From: Pseudomonadota bacterium
GTDB taxonomy: Bacteria > Pseudomonadota > Alphaproteobacteria > Acetobacterales > Acetobacteraceae
Length of the DNA: 7,084 bases
Assembly (NCBI GenBank): GCA_021815835.1
Contig: JAKAZN010000091.1
Span: 1-7,084, forward strand
Direction: 5' to 3'
Shown here: positions 1 to 5,659 of the stretch, in pieces
How the letters are laid out: each line of letters starts with the position of its first letter
How positions within the stretch are numbered: position 1 is the stretch's first letter
The notes under the pieces: model-generated
Told to the model about the DNA's origin: nothing
Seen by the model: the letters and a program-made list of their open reading frames with translations, nothing else
The model's database searches: none
Translations under genes and position numbers: made by a program

Positions 1-919
1 CGAGACCGTCTATGTCGCCGGCGTGATGGAGCATATCGAGGAAGCCGGCATCCATTCCGGCGATTCCGCCTGCGCCCTGCCGCCCTACACGCTGTCGCCC
101 GCCACTGTCACCGAGCTCAAGGCCGAGACCGAGGCGATGGCCCGCGCGCTGAACGTGGTCGGCCTGATGAACGTGCAATACGCGATCCAGGACGACACGA
201 TCTACGTGCTGGAGGTGAACCCGCGCGCTTCCCGCACCGTGCCCTTCGTCGCCAAGGCCACCGGCGTGCCCGTGGCCAAGATCGGCGCGCGCGTGATGGC
301 CGGCGCGAAGCTGTCCGAGTTCCGGCTGGATGACCAGTCGATCGCCCCGCATGTCGCGGTCAAGGAAGCGGTCTTCCCCTTCGCCCGCTTCCCCAATGTC
401 GATACGATCCTGGGGCCGGAGATGAAATCCACCGGCGAGGTCATGGGCCTCGATTCCAGCTTCGAGCGCGCCTTCGCCAAATCCCAGCTCGGCGCCGGCG
501 TGATCCTGCCCGCCGCCGGGACCGTGTTCCTTTCGGTCAAGGACGGCGACAAGCGCGGCGTGCCCGGCCTCGCCCGCCGGCTGACGGAGATGGGCTTCGC
601 CCTGCTCGCCACCCGCGGCACCGCCGCCACCATCCGCGAGGCGGGCCTGGCCGTCGGCGTCGTGAACAAGGTCCTGGAAGGCCGCCCGCATTGCGTCGAT
701 GCGATCCTGTCCGGGGAGGTGCAGCTGGTGGTCAACACCGCCTCCGGCGCGCAATCGGTGGCGGACAGCTACGCGATCCGCCGCGGCGCGCTGACCCACC
801 TGGTGCCGCACTACACCACCATGGCCGGCGCGAAGGCGGCGGTGCACGCGATCGCCGCCTTGCGGGCCGGAACGCTTGAAGTGGCGCCCCTGCAATCCTA
901 TTTTCGCGGATCGTTCTGA
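1..919 (+). CDS. carB: Carbamoyl-phosphate synthase large subunit, C-terminal part (5' end outside window)
   Basis: CarB makes carbamoyl phosphate from bicarbonate, ATP and ammonia passed from the small subunit CarA, feeding pyrimidine and arginine synthesis in the cytoplasm. Only the last 305 codons are present; the first whole codon is at position 2. The fragment opens with the second ATP-grasp half ([20 protein letters not shown] at residues 8-27), which is highly conserved in CarB, and carries the metal/ATP motif [12 protein letters not shown] at about residues 71-82. From about residue 172 to the end is the MGS-like allosteric domain, with the effector-site landmarks VKDGDK, ATRGTA and NKVLEGRPH. 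The stop is TGA at 917-919. In the segment that reads NTTSG in E. coli, this protein has NTASG, so one threonine I recall as part of the UMP site is alanine; the effector response may differ. greA follows 87 nt downstream on the same strand. Identity is very secure. Confidence 0.97.
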   Translation, partial: ETVYVAGVMEHIEEAGIHSGDSACALPPYTLSPATVTELKAETEAMARALNVVGLMNVQYAIQDDTIYVLEVNPRASRTVPFVAKATGVPVAKIGARVMAGAKLSEFRLDDQSIAPHVAVKEAVFPFARFPNVDTILGPEMKSTGEVMGLDSSFERAFAKSQLGAGVILPAAGTVFLSVKDGDKRGVPGLARRLTEMGFALLATRGTAATIREAGLAVGVVNKVLEGRPHCVDAILSGEVQLVVNTASGAQSVADSYAIRRGALTHLVPHYTTMAGAKAAVHAIAALRAGTLEVAPLQSYFRGSF

Positions 920-932
920 CCCTCCCGAGCGA

Positions 933-951
933 CCGGGCCCGCATGGCCCGG
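933..951 (+). terminator. GC-rich hairpin in the carB-greA spacer (possible attenuator or weak terminator)
   Basis: CCGGGCC (933-939) and GGCCCGG (945-951) are a perfect 7-bp inverted repeat with a 5-nt loop, starting 14 nt after the carB stop. A GC-rich stretch follows rather than a run of T, so it does not look like a strong intrinsic terminator. It could reduce read-through into greA or stabilise the carB 3' end. In DNA this rich in GC, a 7-bp repeat can also occur by chance. Confidence 0.3.
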
Positions 952-992
952 CCGCCGGGGGGTCTTGTCATATCCCGGCCACGCTCCTGATG

Positions 993-996
993 AGGA
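993..996 (+). promoter_or_regulatory. Ribosome binding site that fixes the greA start
   Basis: AGGA at 993-996 lies 10 nt before the GTG at 1007. It supports that GTG over the upstream in-frame TTG at 965, which would add 14 residues that are absent from the GreA family. Confidence 0.55.
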
Positions 997-1006
997 TTCC
1001 GCGCCC

Positions 1007-1480
1007 GTGCAGAAGTTCCCCATGACCGCCCCCGGCCTGCAACGGCTGGAAGAGGAACTCCGCCACCTGAAAAGCAGCGAGCGCCCGTCGATCATCCGCC
1101 AGATCGCCGAGGCCCGCGCGCACGGGGACCTGTCCGAAAACGCCGAATACCACGCCGCGCGCGAACGCCAGTCCTTCATCGAGGGCCGCATCGCCGAACT
1201 GGAGGAGGTCATCGGCTCGGCCGAGGTCATCGATATCGCCTCGCTCTCCGGGGAGCACGTGAAATTCGGCGCCCTGGTGCGCCTGGTCGATGAGGAGACC
1301 GAGCGGGAATCGAACTACCAGATCGTCGGCCTGCACGAGGCCGATATCAAGCTGGGCCGGCTTTCGGTGTCCTCGCCGCTCGCCAAGGCGCTGATCGGCA
1401 AGAAGGTGGGCGATTCCGTCTCGGTGCCCACGCCCGGGGGTGACCGGTCGTACGAGATCCTCGAAATCCGCTTTTCCTGA
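1007..1480 (+). CDS. greA: Transcription elongation factor GreA
   Basis: GreA enters the secondary channel of backtracked RNA polymerase and stimulates cleavage of the nascent RNA 3' end, so that elongation can resume. From the GTG at 1007 the protein has 157 residues, the usual GreA length, and begins [11 protein letters not shown], matching the family N-terminus. Residues 1 to about 75 form the N-terminal coiled-coil hairpin ([11 protein letters not shown], then RIAELEEVI). The tip carries the signature [15 protein letters not shown], with the acidic residues Asp41 and Glu44 that help hold the catalytic metal. Residues about 80-157 are the FKBP-like domain that contacts polymerase, including [14 protein letters not shown] (123-136). 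An in-frame TTG at 965 is a less likely start. The gene follows carB and lies 11 nt before the threonine ammonia-lyase gene, so the three are probably co-transcribed. The N-terminal and tip motifs make GreB unlikely. Confidence 0.95.
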   Translation: MQKFPMTAPGLQRLEEELRHLKSSERPSIIRQIAEARAHGDLSENAEYHAARERQSFIEGRIAELEEVIGSAEVIDIASLSGEHVKFGALVRLVDEETERESNYQIVGLHEADIKLGRLSVSSPLAKALIGKKVGDSVSVPTPGGDRSYEILEIRFS

Positions 1481-1491
1481 GCCGGCGCGGG

Positions 1492-2688
1492 GTGATCACG
1501 CTCGCCGATATCCGCGACGCGGCGGCGCGCATCGAAGGCGCGGTGTTGCGCACGCCGGCCTTCGTCTCCGACGCCGTCTCCCGCGCCGCGGGCGCGAAGG
1601 TGGTGCTCAAGCTCGACAACCTCCAGGTGACCGGCGCGTTCAAGGAACGCGGCGCGGCCAACCGGCTGGCGCTGCTGACCGCCGACGAACGCGCCCGGGG
1701 CGTGATCGCGATGTCGGCCGGCAACCACGCCCAGGCGGTTGCCCGCCACGCCGCCCGGCTGGGCGTGGCCGCGACCATCGTGATGCCGAGCTTCACGCCG
1801 GCGACCAAGGTGACCCGCACCGCCGCCTGGGGGGCCGAGGTGGTGCTGCACGGCCAGACCCTGGCCGAGGCGGCGTCCCACGCCCACGCGCTCGCCGCCG
1901 AAAGCGGCCTCGTGTTCATCCATCCCTATGACGACCCGGCGGTGATGGCCGGGCAGGGCACCCTGGCGCTTGAACTGCTGGAAGACGCGCCTTGGATCGA
2001 TACGTTGGTGATCCCCGTGGGCGGCGGCGGCCTGCTCGCCGGCTGCGCGGTCGCCGCGCTCGGCCTGAACCCGGGAATCGCGGTGTTCGGCGTGGAAGTG
2101 GAAGGCTACGCCGCCATGGCCCAGCGCCTGGCCGGGGAGCCCGTCTCGGTCGGCGGCCCGACCATCGCCGAGGGCATCGCGGTGCGCGACGTCGGCGAGG
2201 CGCCGCTCGCCGTGCTGCGGAGCCTGGGCATCCCCGTGCTGGTCGTGCCGGAACGCGCGATCGAGCAGGCGATCGGGCTGCTGGCCGAAGGCGCCAAGGT
2301 GGTGGCCGAGGGCGCCGGCGCCGCGGCGCTGGCCGCCCTGCTGGCGTTCCCCGAGCGCTTCGCCGGCAGGCATGTCGGCGTGCCGGTCTGCGGCGGCAAT
2401 ATCGACGCGCGGATCCTGTCCAACGTCCTGCTGCGCTGCCTGCTGCGCGACGGCCGGCTGCTGCGGCTGCACATGCAGATCCCGGATCGCCCCGGGGTGC
2501 TGGCCGATATCGCCACCCGAATCGGCGGGCGCGGCGGCAATATCATCGAGGTCTCGCATCAGCGGCTGTTCGCGGCGGCCTCGGTCCAGGCGGCGGAGCT
2601 GGAGGTGATGGTGGAAGCCCGCGACCCCGGGCACGCGGCGGAGATCGTCACGGCGCTGGAGGAATGTTACGTCGTCCGACGGGTGTAA
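1492..2688 (+). CDS. ilvA: Threonine ammonia-lyase (threonine dehydratase) with C-terminal ACT domain
   Basis: This PLP-dependent fold-type II enzyme deaminates L-threonine to 2-oxobutanoate and ammonia, the first step to isoleucine or a step in threonine breakdown; many relatives also act on serine. The 398 residues show the PLP lysine in TGAFKERGA (Lys51), SAGNHAQAVA (75-84), the phosphate-binding loop GGGG (177-180) and VCGGNID (299-305). Residues about 325-398 form a single ACT domain beginning LHMQIPDRPGVLADI, a likely amino-acid sensor. The length fits the short TdcB/IlvA class of about 400 residues, not the 500-residue E. coli IlvA with its longer regulatory region. The GTG at 1492 is chosen because MITLADIRDAAARIEGAV aligns with family N-termini. 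No clear Shine-Dalgarno precedes it, so translation may be coupled to greA, which ends 11 nt upstream. The choice between biosynthetic and catabolic roles, and hence the symbol, is uncertain. Confidence 0.93.
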   Translation: MITLADIRDAAARIEGAVLRTPAFVSDAVSRAAGAKVVLKLDNLQVTGAFKERGAANRLALLTADERARGVIAMSAGNHAQAVARHAARLGVAATIVMPSFTPATKVTRTAAWGAEVVLHGQTLAEAASHAHALAAESGLVFIHPYDDPAVMAGQGTLALELLEDAPWIDTLVIPVGGGGLLAGCAVAALGLNPGIAVFGVEVEGYAAMAQRLAGEPVSVGGPTIAEGIAVRDVGEAPLAVLRSLGIPVLVVPERAIEQAIGLLAEGAKVVAEGAGAAALAALLAFPERFAGRHVGVPVCGGNIDARILSNVLLRCLLRDGRLLRLHMQIPDRPGVLADIATRIGGRGGNIIEVSHQRLFAAASVQAAELEVMVEARDPGHAAEIVTALEECYVVRRV

Positions 2689-2712
2689 CCCCGACCGTCA
2701 TCACTTCTCCCG

Positions 2713-2752
2713 CGCGCGGGCTTGGGCTGCGACGCAGACCAAGCCCGGCGCG
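2713..2752. terminator. Hairpin A in the convergent spacer, probable transcription terminator
   Basis: GGGCTTGG (2718-2725) pairs with CCAAGCCC (2739-2746). The stem continues outward with CGCGC (2713-2717) against GCGCG (2748-2752), leaving G2747 bulged. Inside the loop, CTGC (2727-2730) can pair with GCAG (2734-2737) around GAC. On the + strand the stem is followed by TCCTTA, a weak T-rich stretch; on the - strand there is no T run. Its position between the 3' ends of two convergent genes supports a role in ending transcripts, most simply those of the carB-greA-threonine ammonia-lyase run. Confidence 0.55.
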
Positions 2753-2767
2753 TCCTTACGCGCCGGG
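2744..2767. terminator. Hairpin B overlapping the kinase stop codon, competes with hairpin A
   Basis: CCCGGCGCG (2744-2752) and CGCGCCGGG (2759-2767) are a perfect 9-bp inverted repeat around the 6-nt loop TCCTTA. The loop holds the kinase stop codon (TAA on the - strand, 2756-2758). The left arm is also the right arm of hairpin A, so the two cannot form at once in one RNA. A - strand transcript makes B first and would meet A next. B may serve as the 3' end of the kinase mRNA. Confidence 0.45.
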
Positions 2768-3745
2768 TGAGGGCGCCGCCACCAGCCCGCGCAATGCCTT
2801 CTCTGGCCGCGCGCCGACCCGCCCGATCACCTCCGCCGCCGCCAGGCTGCCGAGCTTGCCGCACACCGCCAGCCCGCTTCCCGCCGCCAGCCCCGCCAGG
2901 AACCCGGCGGCATACGCATCCCCCGCCCCGGTCGTATCCACCACCGCGCACGGCGCCGCGGCGACCACGATCGTCTCGGTCCCCTGCACGATCACGCTGC
3001 CGGCCTCGCTTCGTGTCAGCGCCGCCAGTCCCACATCGCCCCGCGCCGCTTCCATCGCCGCCTCGAAGCTGTTGGCCTCATACAGCGAGGTGATCTCGGT
3101 CTCGTTGGCGAACAGGATATCCACCGCGCCGCGCACCAGGTCGCGGAACGCCGCGCGATGCCGATCGACGCAGAACGCATCGGACAAGGACAGCGCCACC
3201 CTCCGCCCCGCCGCGTGCGCCGCCGCCGCGGCGCGCTGGAACGCGGCCTGCGCCGCCGGCGGGTCGAACAGATACCCTTCCAGGTACAAAACATCCGCCT
3301 CGGCGACCAAAGCCGGGTCCACATCCCCTGGCCCGAACGAGGTGCAGGCGCCGAGAAAGGTGTTCATCGTCCGCTGCCCGTCGGGCGTGACCAGCACCAG
3401 GCAGCGCGCGGTCGGCGCGCCCCCCACCAGCGGCGCGGAGGGAAACGCCACCCCCGCGGCGGTGATGTCGTGGCGGAACACCGTGCCCAGTTCGTCGTCG
3501 GCGACCTTGCCCAGATAGGCGACCCGCGCGCCCATTCCCGCCGCCACCGCGCAGGTATTGGCCGCCGATCCGCCGCTGCTCTCGATCCCCGGCGGCATCG
3601 CGGCATAAATCGACGCCGCGGCATCGGCGTCGATCAGCGCCATGCCGCCCTTGCGCATGTCGTGACGCGAGAGGAACCCGTCCTCCACCCGCGCGAGCAC
3701 ATCGACGATCGCGTTGCCGATACCCAGCACATCGAATCGCGCCAT
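2756..3745 (-). CDS. PfkB/ribokinase-family sugar or nucleoside kinase, probably adenosine kinase
   Basis: The likely reaction is ATP-dependent phosphorylation of adenosine to AMP (purine salvage) in the cytoplasm. The 329 residues start MARFDVLGIGNAIVDVLARV, typical of the alphaproteobacterial proteins annotated as adenosine kinase. Visible motifs are the substrate-side glycine motif SSGGSAANT (57-64), TARCLVLVTPDGQRTMNTFLG (112-132), the NxxE motif NETE (214-217) involved in Mg/phosphate binding, and the C-terminal PfkB signature DTTGAGDAYAAGF (270-282), with Asp276 as expected catalytic base. The ATG at 3743-3745 is preceded by a strong GGAGGGG (complement of 3751-3757) with 5 nt spacing. 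It lies 31 nt downstream of the aldo/keto reductase gene on the same strand and converges on the threonine ammonia-lyase gene. Family membership is secure. The substrate (adenosine versus another nucleoside or sugar) is inferred from resemblance only, so no symbol is given. Confidence 0.9.
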   Translation of the reverse strand: MARFDVLGIGNAIVDVLARVEDGFLSRHDMRKGGMALIDADAAASIYAAMPPGIESSGGSAANTCAVAAGMGARVAYLGKVADDELGTVFRHDITAAGVAFPSAPLVGGAPTARCLVLVTPDGQRTMNTFLGACTSFGPGDVDPALVAEADVLYLEGYLFDPPAAQAAFQRAAAAAHAAGRRVALSLSDAFCVDRHRAAFRDLVRGAVDILFANETEITSLYEANSFEAAMEAARGDVGLAALTRSEAGSVIVQGTETIVVAAAPCAVVDTTGAGDAYAAGFLAGLAAGSGLAVCGKLGSLAAAEVIGRVGARPEKALRGLVAAPSPGA

Positions 3746-3750
3746 GAAGA

Positions 3751-3757
3751 CCCCTCC
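3751..3757 (-). promoter_or_regulatory. Strong ribosome binding site of the kinase gene
   Basis: Read on the - strand this is GGAGGGG, 5 nt before the kinase ATG, inside the 31-nt gap after the aldo/keto reductase stop. It indicates efficient independent re-initiation within a shared transcript. Confidence 0.7.
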
Positions 3758-3776
3758 GGACCGAAACCGGTCCCGC

Positions 3777-4733
3777 TTACCGGGGCCGCCCCGGCACGTC
3801 CAGGCCGACGCCGCGCAGATGGGAAAACAGCGCCGCCAGCCGGGCGCGATCGGCCTCCGGCAGCTTCGGTTTCAGGATCGAGTCGATGTTGCGTTGCAGA
3901 TGCGCGATGCTGCCGGTGCCGAACAGCACCACATCGACGCCCGGCTCGTGGCGCACGTAGCGATAGGCTGCGTCCGTCAGGGAATCGGCGCCGTCCGGGT
4001 GCAGCAGGAACCCGAGCGGCGGATCTTCCTCCGCCAGCGCCGCCGGCACCTGCCCGGCGGCGGCCAGTTCGCGCAAGGTCGTGGCGAGTTGCGCCGGCCG
4101 GGCGAAGATGCCGCGCACGGCGAACATCAGAAGCGTGCCCACGTTATGCGCGCGGGTCAGCGGAAACACCCGCTCGCGTGCGTTCTGGTGCATCATGTGG
4201 AACGCGACCATCGCGCTGTCCCAGATCCCGTCCGGGATCGCGCGCGCCAGCATGGCGTGCTCCAGATCGTTGGGCGCGGTCTCGGTGATGCCGAGGAAGC
4301 CGATCTTGCCCTGCGCGCGCGCGCGTTCCAGCACCGGGACCAGCCGGTCGCGGATCGTTTCGTATTGCCCGGGCGGGACCGCGTGCAGCTGGAACAGATC
4401 GATGCGGTCCACGCCCAGCGCGCGCAACGATGCCTCCAGGCTGTCGCGCACGGCGGCCGGGGTCATCGGCTCGCCCCCGCGCATCGCCGAACTCTTGGTG
4501 GCCAGCACCACGCCGGCCCGCCGCCCGGCAATGGCGCGGCCCACCACCTCCTCCGTGCCATAGACCGAGGCGGTGTCGATCAGGTTCACCCCGCGATCGA
4601 GCGCGGCATGGATCACCGCGATGGCACCCGCCTCGTTCCCGCCGGTGGACAGCCCCAGGCGGCTATGCCCGCCGGCGCCGAGCCCCGCCACGCCGACGCG
4701 CAGCCCGGTTCGTCCCAGGATCGTCGTTTCCAT
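3777..4733 (-). CDS. Aldo/keto reductase
   Basis: This is an NADPH-type oxidoreductase of the aldo/keto reductase superfamily ((beta/alpha)8 barrel), reducing an aldehyde or ketone of unknown identity. From the ATG at 4731-4733 it has 318 residues and begins METTILGRTGLRVGVAGLGA, a common family N-terminus. The catalytic tetrad is complete: Asp53 and Tyr58 in NLIDTASVYG, Lys80 in LATKSS and His117 in LFQLHAV. GKIGFLGIT (142-150) and the C-terminal cofactor-site region VVLFGTGSIAHLQRNID (268-284) also fit. AGGAAGG (complement of 4741-4747) sits 7 nt before this ATG. A further-upstream in-frame ATG at 4803-4805 would add 24 residues unlike the family and is rejected. It is the first gene of a probable two-gene unit with the downstream kinase. 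Nothing in the sequence fixes the substrate; sugar or short-chain aldehyde reduction is possible. Confidence 0.92.
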   Translation of the reverse strand: METTILGRTGLRVGVAGLGAGGHSRLGLSTGGNEAGAIAVIHAALDRGVNLIDTASVYGTEEVVGRAIAGRRAGVVLATKSSAMRGGEPMTPAAVRDSLEASLRALGVDRIDLFQLHAVPPGQYETIRDRLVPVLERARAQGKIGFLGITETAPNDLEHAMLARAIPDGIWDSAMVAFHMMHQNARERVFPLTRAHNVGTLLMFAVRGIFARPAQLATTLRELAAAGQVPAALAEEDPPLGFLLHPDGADSLTDAAYRYVRHEPGVDVVLFGTGSIAHLQRNIDSILKPKLPEADRARLAALFSHLRGVGLDVPGRPR

Positions 4734-4740
4734 TGCCTGC

Positions 4741-4747
4741 CCTTCCT
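4741..4747 (-). promoter_or_regulatory. Ribosome binding site that decides the aldo/keto reductase start
   Basis: Read on the - strand this is AGGAAGG, 7 nt before the ATG at 4731-4733. It favours that start over the in-frame ATG 72 nt upstream. Confidence 0.65.
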
Positions 4748-4765
4748 CGCTTGTCGGCCCGTAGA

Positions 4766-4792
4766 CTTGCCGCCGCGCGCCCCGCCGGCAAG
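4766..4792. repeat. Inverted repeat upstream of the aldo/keto reductase gene, possible operator or leader hairpin
   Basis: CTTGCCG (4766-4772) and CGGCAAG (4786-4792) are perfect 7-bp arms with a 13-nt spacer, so their centres are 20 bp apart, about two helical turns. The repeat lies 33-59 nt before the aldo/keto reductase start. It could be a binding site for a dimeric regulator or a hairpin in the mRNA leader. I cannot name a regulator, and GC-rich arms of this size can arise by chance. Confidence 0.25.
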
Positions 4793-4829
4793 CGGGCGGC
4801 ATCACGGATACGCGAAGCCGCCACCGATT

Positions 4830-4857
4830 GTGACGGCGCGCGCTTGCGTGCTAACCC
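4830..4857 (+). promoter_or_regulatory. Candidate housekeeping promoter for the bactofilin gene
   Basis: The Caulobacter-type housekeeping promoter is TTGACGS, 10-14 nt, GCTANAWC. Here GTGACGG (4830-4836) matches 6 of 7 positions, the gap is 13 nt, and GCTAACCC (4850-4857) matches 6 of 8. Transcription would start near 4863-4866, leaving a leader of about 45 nt before the GTG at 4909. This also argues against an in-frame GTG at 4861 as start. I found no comparably good promoter on the opposite strand for the aldo/keto reductase. Confidence 0.4.
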
Positions 4858-4908
4858 GTCGTGCCCGGTGGACCCGGGCGGAGTCGCGCCAGTTCCAGGG
4901 TCAAACCC

Positions 4909-5631
4909 GTGTTCAAACGTCGCAAACCCGACGAACCGACCGCACCGGCCGGTCCCCGATCCGGCCAGGAGGCACCTGCCATGTCCGACAGCCAGGAAAC
5001 CGCGCGCGGCGCGCCGACCGATTCCGGTCTCGGCGTCCCGCCCTATCGCCCCGCTCCCGCATTTGCCTCAGCGCCCGCGTTTTCGTCAGCGAAGGAGTCG
5101 CCCCCCATGGCGCGTTCCCCATTCTCTCCCTCCGCTCCACCGGCGTCGCCGGTCGCGCCGCCGGCCGGGCCACAGGTTGGGCCATCCGGTGCGATGGGCG
5201 GCATTCCCCCGATTCCCGGCCCACGCCCCGGGATGGGCCCGATCCGCCCCGCCCCGCGCGATGGCGCGGAGCGTCGCACCCTGGTGGTCGGTCGCGGCAT
5301 CAGCGTGCAGGGAACCGTGCAGGACGCGGAGCGCCTGGTGGTGGAAGGCACGGTCGAGGCGAGCATGATCCACGCCACCGAGCTTGCGATCGCCCATGGC
5401 GGGATGTTCAAGGGCGAGATTGAAGTGGAAGACGCCGAGATCGCCGGCACGATGAACGGCACCCTGACCGCGCGCGGCAATCTTGTGCTGCGCGCGAGCG
5501 GCAAGCTGCTTGGCACCGCGCGCTACCGGCGCTTGCAGGTGGAGGAGGGCGGTAAAATCTCCGGCCAGCTGGAAATGCTGAACGAAGACACCAGACCGCC
5601 GGAACTGCCGCTGGCGGCTGAGACGGACTGA
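4909..5631 (+). CDS. Bactofilin (polymer-forming cytoskeletal protein)
   Basis: Bactofilins polymerise without nucleotide into membrane-associated filaments that scaffold cell-envelope enzymes, stalks or poles. From the GTG at 4909 the protein has 240 residues. Residues 1-8 (MFKRRKPD) resemble the short basic, Phe-containing membrane-targeting sequence of bactofilins. Residues about 10-118 are a disordered linker very rich in Pro, Ala, Gly and Ser (SAPPASPVAPPAGP). The beta-helix core runs from about 122 to 224, opening RRTLVVGRGISVQGTV and showing the regular hydrophobic/Gly periodicity (LVVEGTVEA, FKGEIEVEDAEIAGTMNG, LLGTARYRRLQVEEGGKISG), then a short acidic tail. AGGG at 4897-4900 lies 8 nt upstream of this GTG. 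Two internal in-frame ATGs (4981, 216 residues; 5107, 174 residues) have better ribosome binding sites, so the start is open. No M23 peptidase or other envelope gene is adjacent. It is transcribed alone: divergent from the aldo/keto reductase and convergent with glcF. Confidence 0.88.
   Translation: MFKRRKPDEPTAPAGPRSGQEAPAMSDSQETARGAPTDSGLGVPPYRPAPAFASAPAFSSAKESPPMARSPFSPSAPPASPVAPPAGPQVGPSGAMGGIPPIPGPRPGMGPIRPAPRDGAERRTLVVGRGISVQGTVQDAERLVVEGTVEASMIHATELAIAHGGMFKGEIEVEDAEIAGTMNGTLTARGNLVLRASGKLLGTARYRRLQVEEGGKISGQLEMLNEDTRPPELPLAAETD
4967..4972 (+). promoter_or_regulatory. Consensus ribosome binding site for an internal bactofilin start
   Basis: AGGAGG at 4967-4972 is a perfect Shine-Dalgarno sequence, 8 nt before an in-frame ATG at 4981 (protein beginning MSDSQETARG). 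Initiation here would remove the first 24 residues, including the basic MFKRRK segment, and leave the linker and core intact. Confidence 0.55.
5092..5097 (+). promoter_or_regulatory. Second internal ribosome-binding-site-like sequence in the bactofilin gene
   Basis: AAGGAG at 5092-5097 lies 9 nt before the in-frame ATG at 5107 (MARSPFSPS). A product starting there would have 174 residues and keep only part of the linker plus the full core. It may simply reflect Lys-Glu codons. Confidence 0.3.
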
Positions 5632-5659
5632 ACGCCGGGGCTGGCGTCACCCGGGCGTT
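5631..5659. terminator. Imperfect hairpin spanning the bactofilin and glcF stop codons
   Basis: AACGCCGGGG (5631-5640) and CCCGGGCGTT (5650-5659) pair with one G-G mismatch (6 bp, mismatch, 3 bp) around a 9-nt loop. The stem starts at the last base of the bactofilin TGA, and the loop ends with the glcF stop (5647-5649 on the - strand). The two stops are only 15 nt apart, so any terminator for either gene must overlap the other. Neither side has a T run, so termination here is uncertain. Confidence 0.3.

Noticed and set aside
202..738. Open frame on the - strand inside carB
   Set aside because: It lies wholly within conserved CarB coding sequence on the opposite strand and shows no domain of its own.
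965..1006. In-frame TTG as an upstream start for greA
   Set aside because: It would add 14 residues not found in GreA; the GTG at 1007 gives the standard 157-residue protein and has AGGA 10 nt upstream.
2265..2345. Clusters of GGCGCC-like and CGCG palindromes inside coding regions
   Set aside because: These follow from Gly/Ala-rich codons with G or C at third positions and show no regular spacing that would suggest a repeat array.
1315..2634. Long open frame (439 codons) on the - strand opposite the threonine ammonia-lyase gene
   Set aside because: Its composition is a low-complexity mix of Arg, Gly, Ala, His and Gln, as expected for the antisense of a GC-rich gene; the + strand frame has intact PLP-enzyme motifs throughout.
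1992..3518. Open frame of 508 codons on the + strand crossing from the threonine ammonia-lyase gene into the kinase region
   Set aside because: It runs out of frame over two well-supported genes and through the convergent spacer, and shows no recognisable domain, only Arg/Pro/Ala-rich sequence.
4734..4805. Upstream ATG extending the aldo/keto reductase by 24 residues
   Set aside because: The extra residues are Arg/Pro-rich and unlike family N-termini; a good ribosome binding site sits just before the ATG at 4731-4733.
3714..5423. Open frame of 569 codons on the + strand opposite the aldo/keto reductase and out of frame with bactofilin
   Set aside because: It has no domain motifs and a biased Arg/Pro/His/Gln composition, and it conflicts with the complete aldo/keto reductase tetrad and the bactofilin core.
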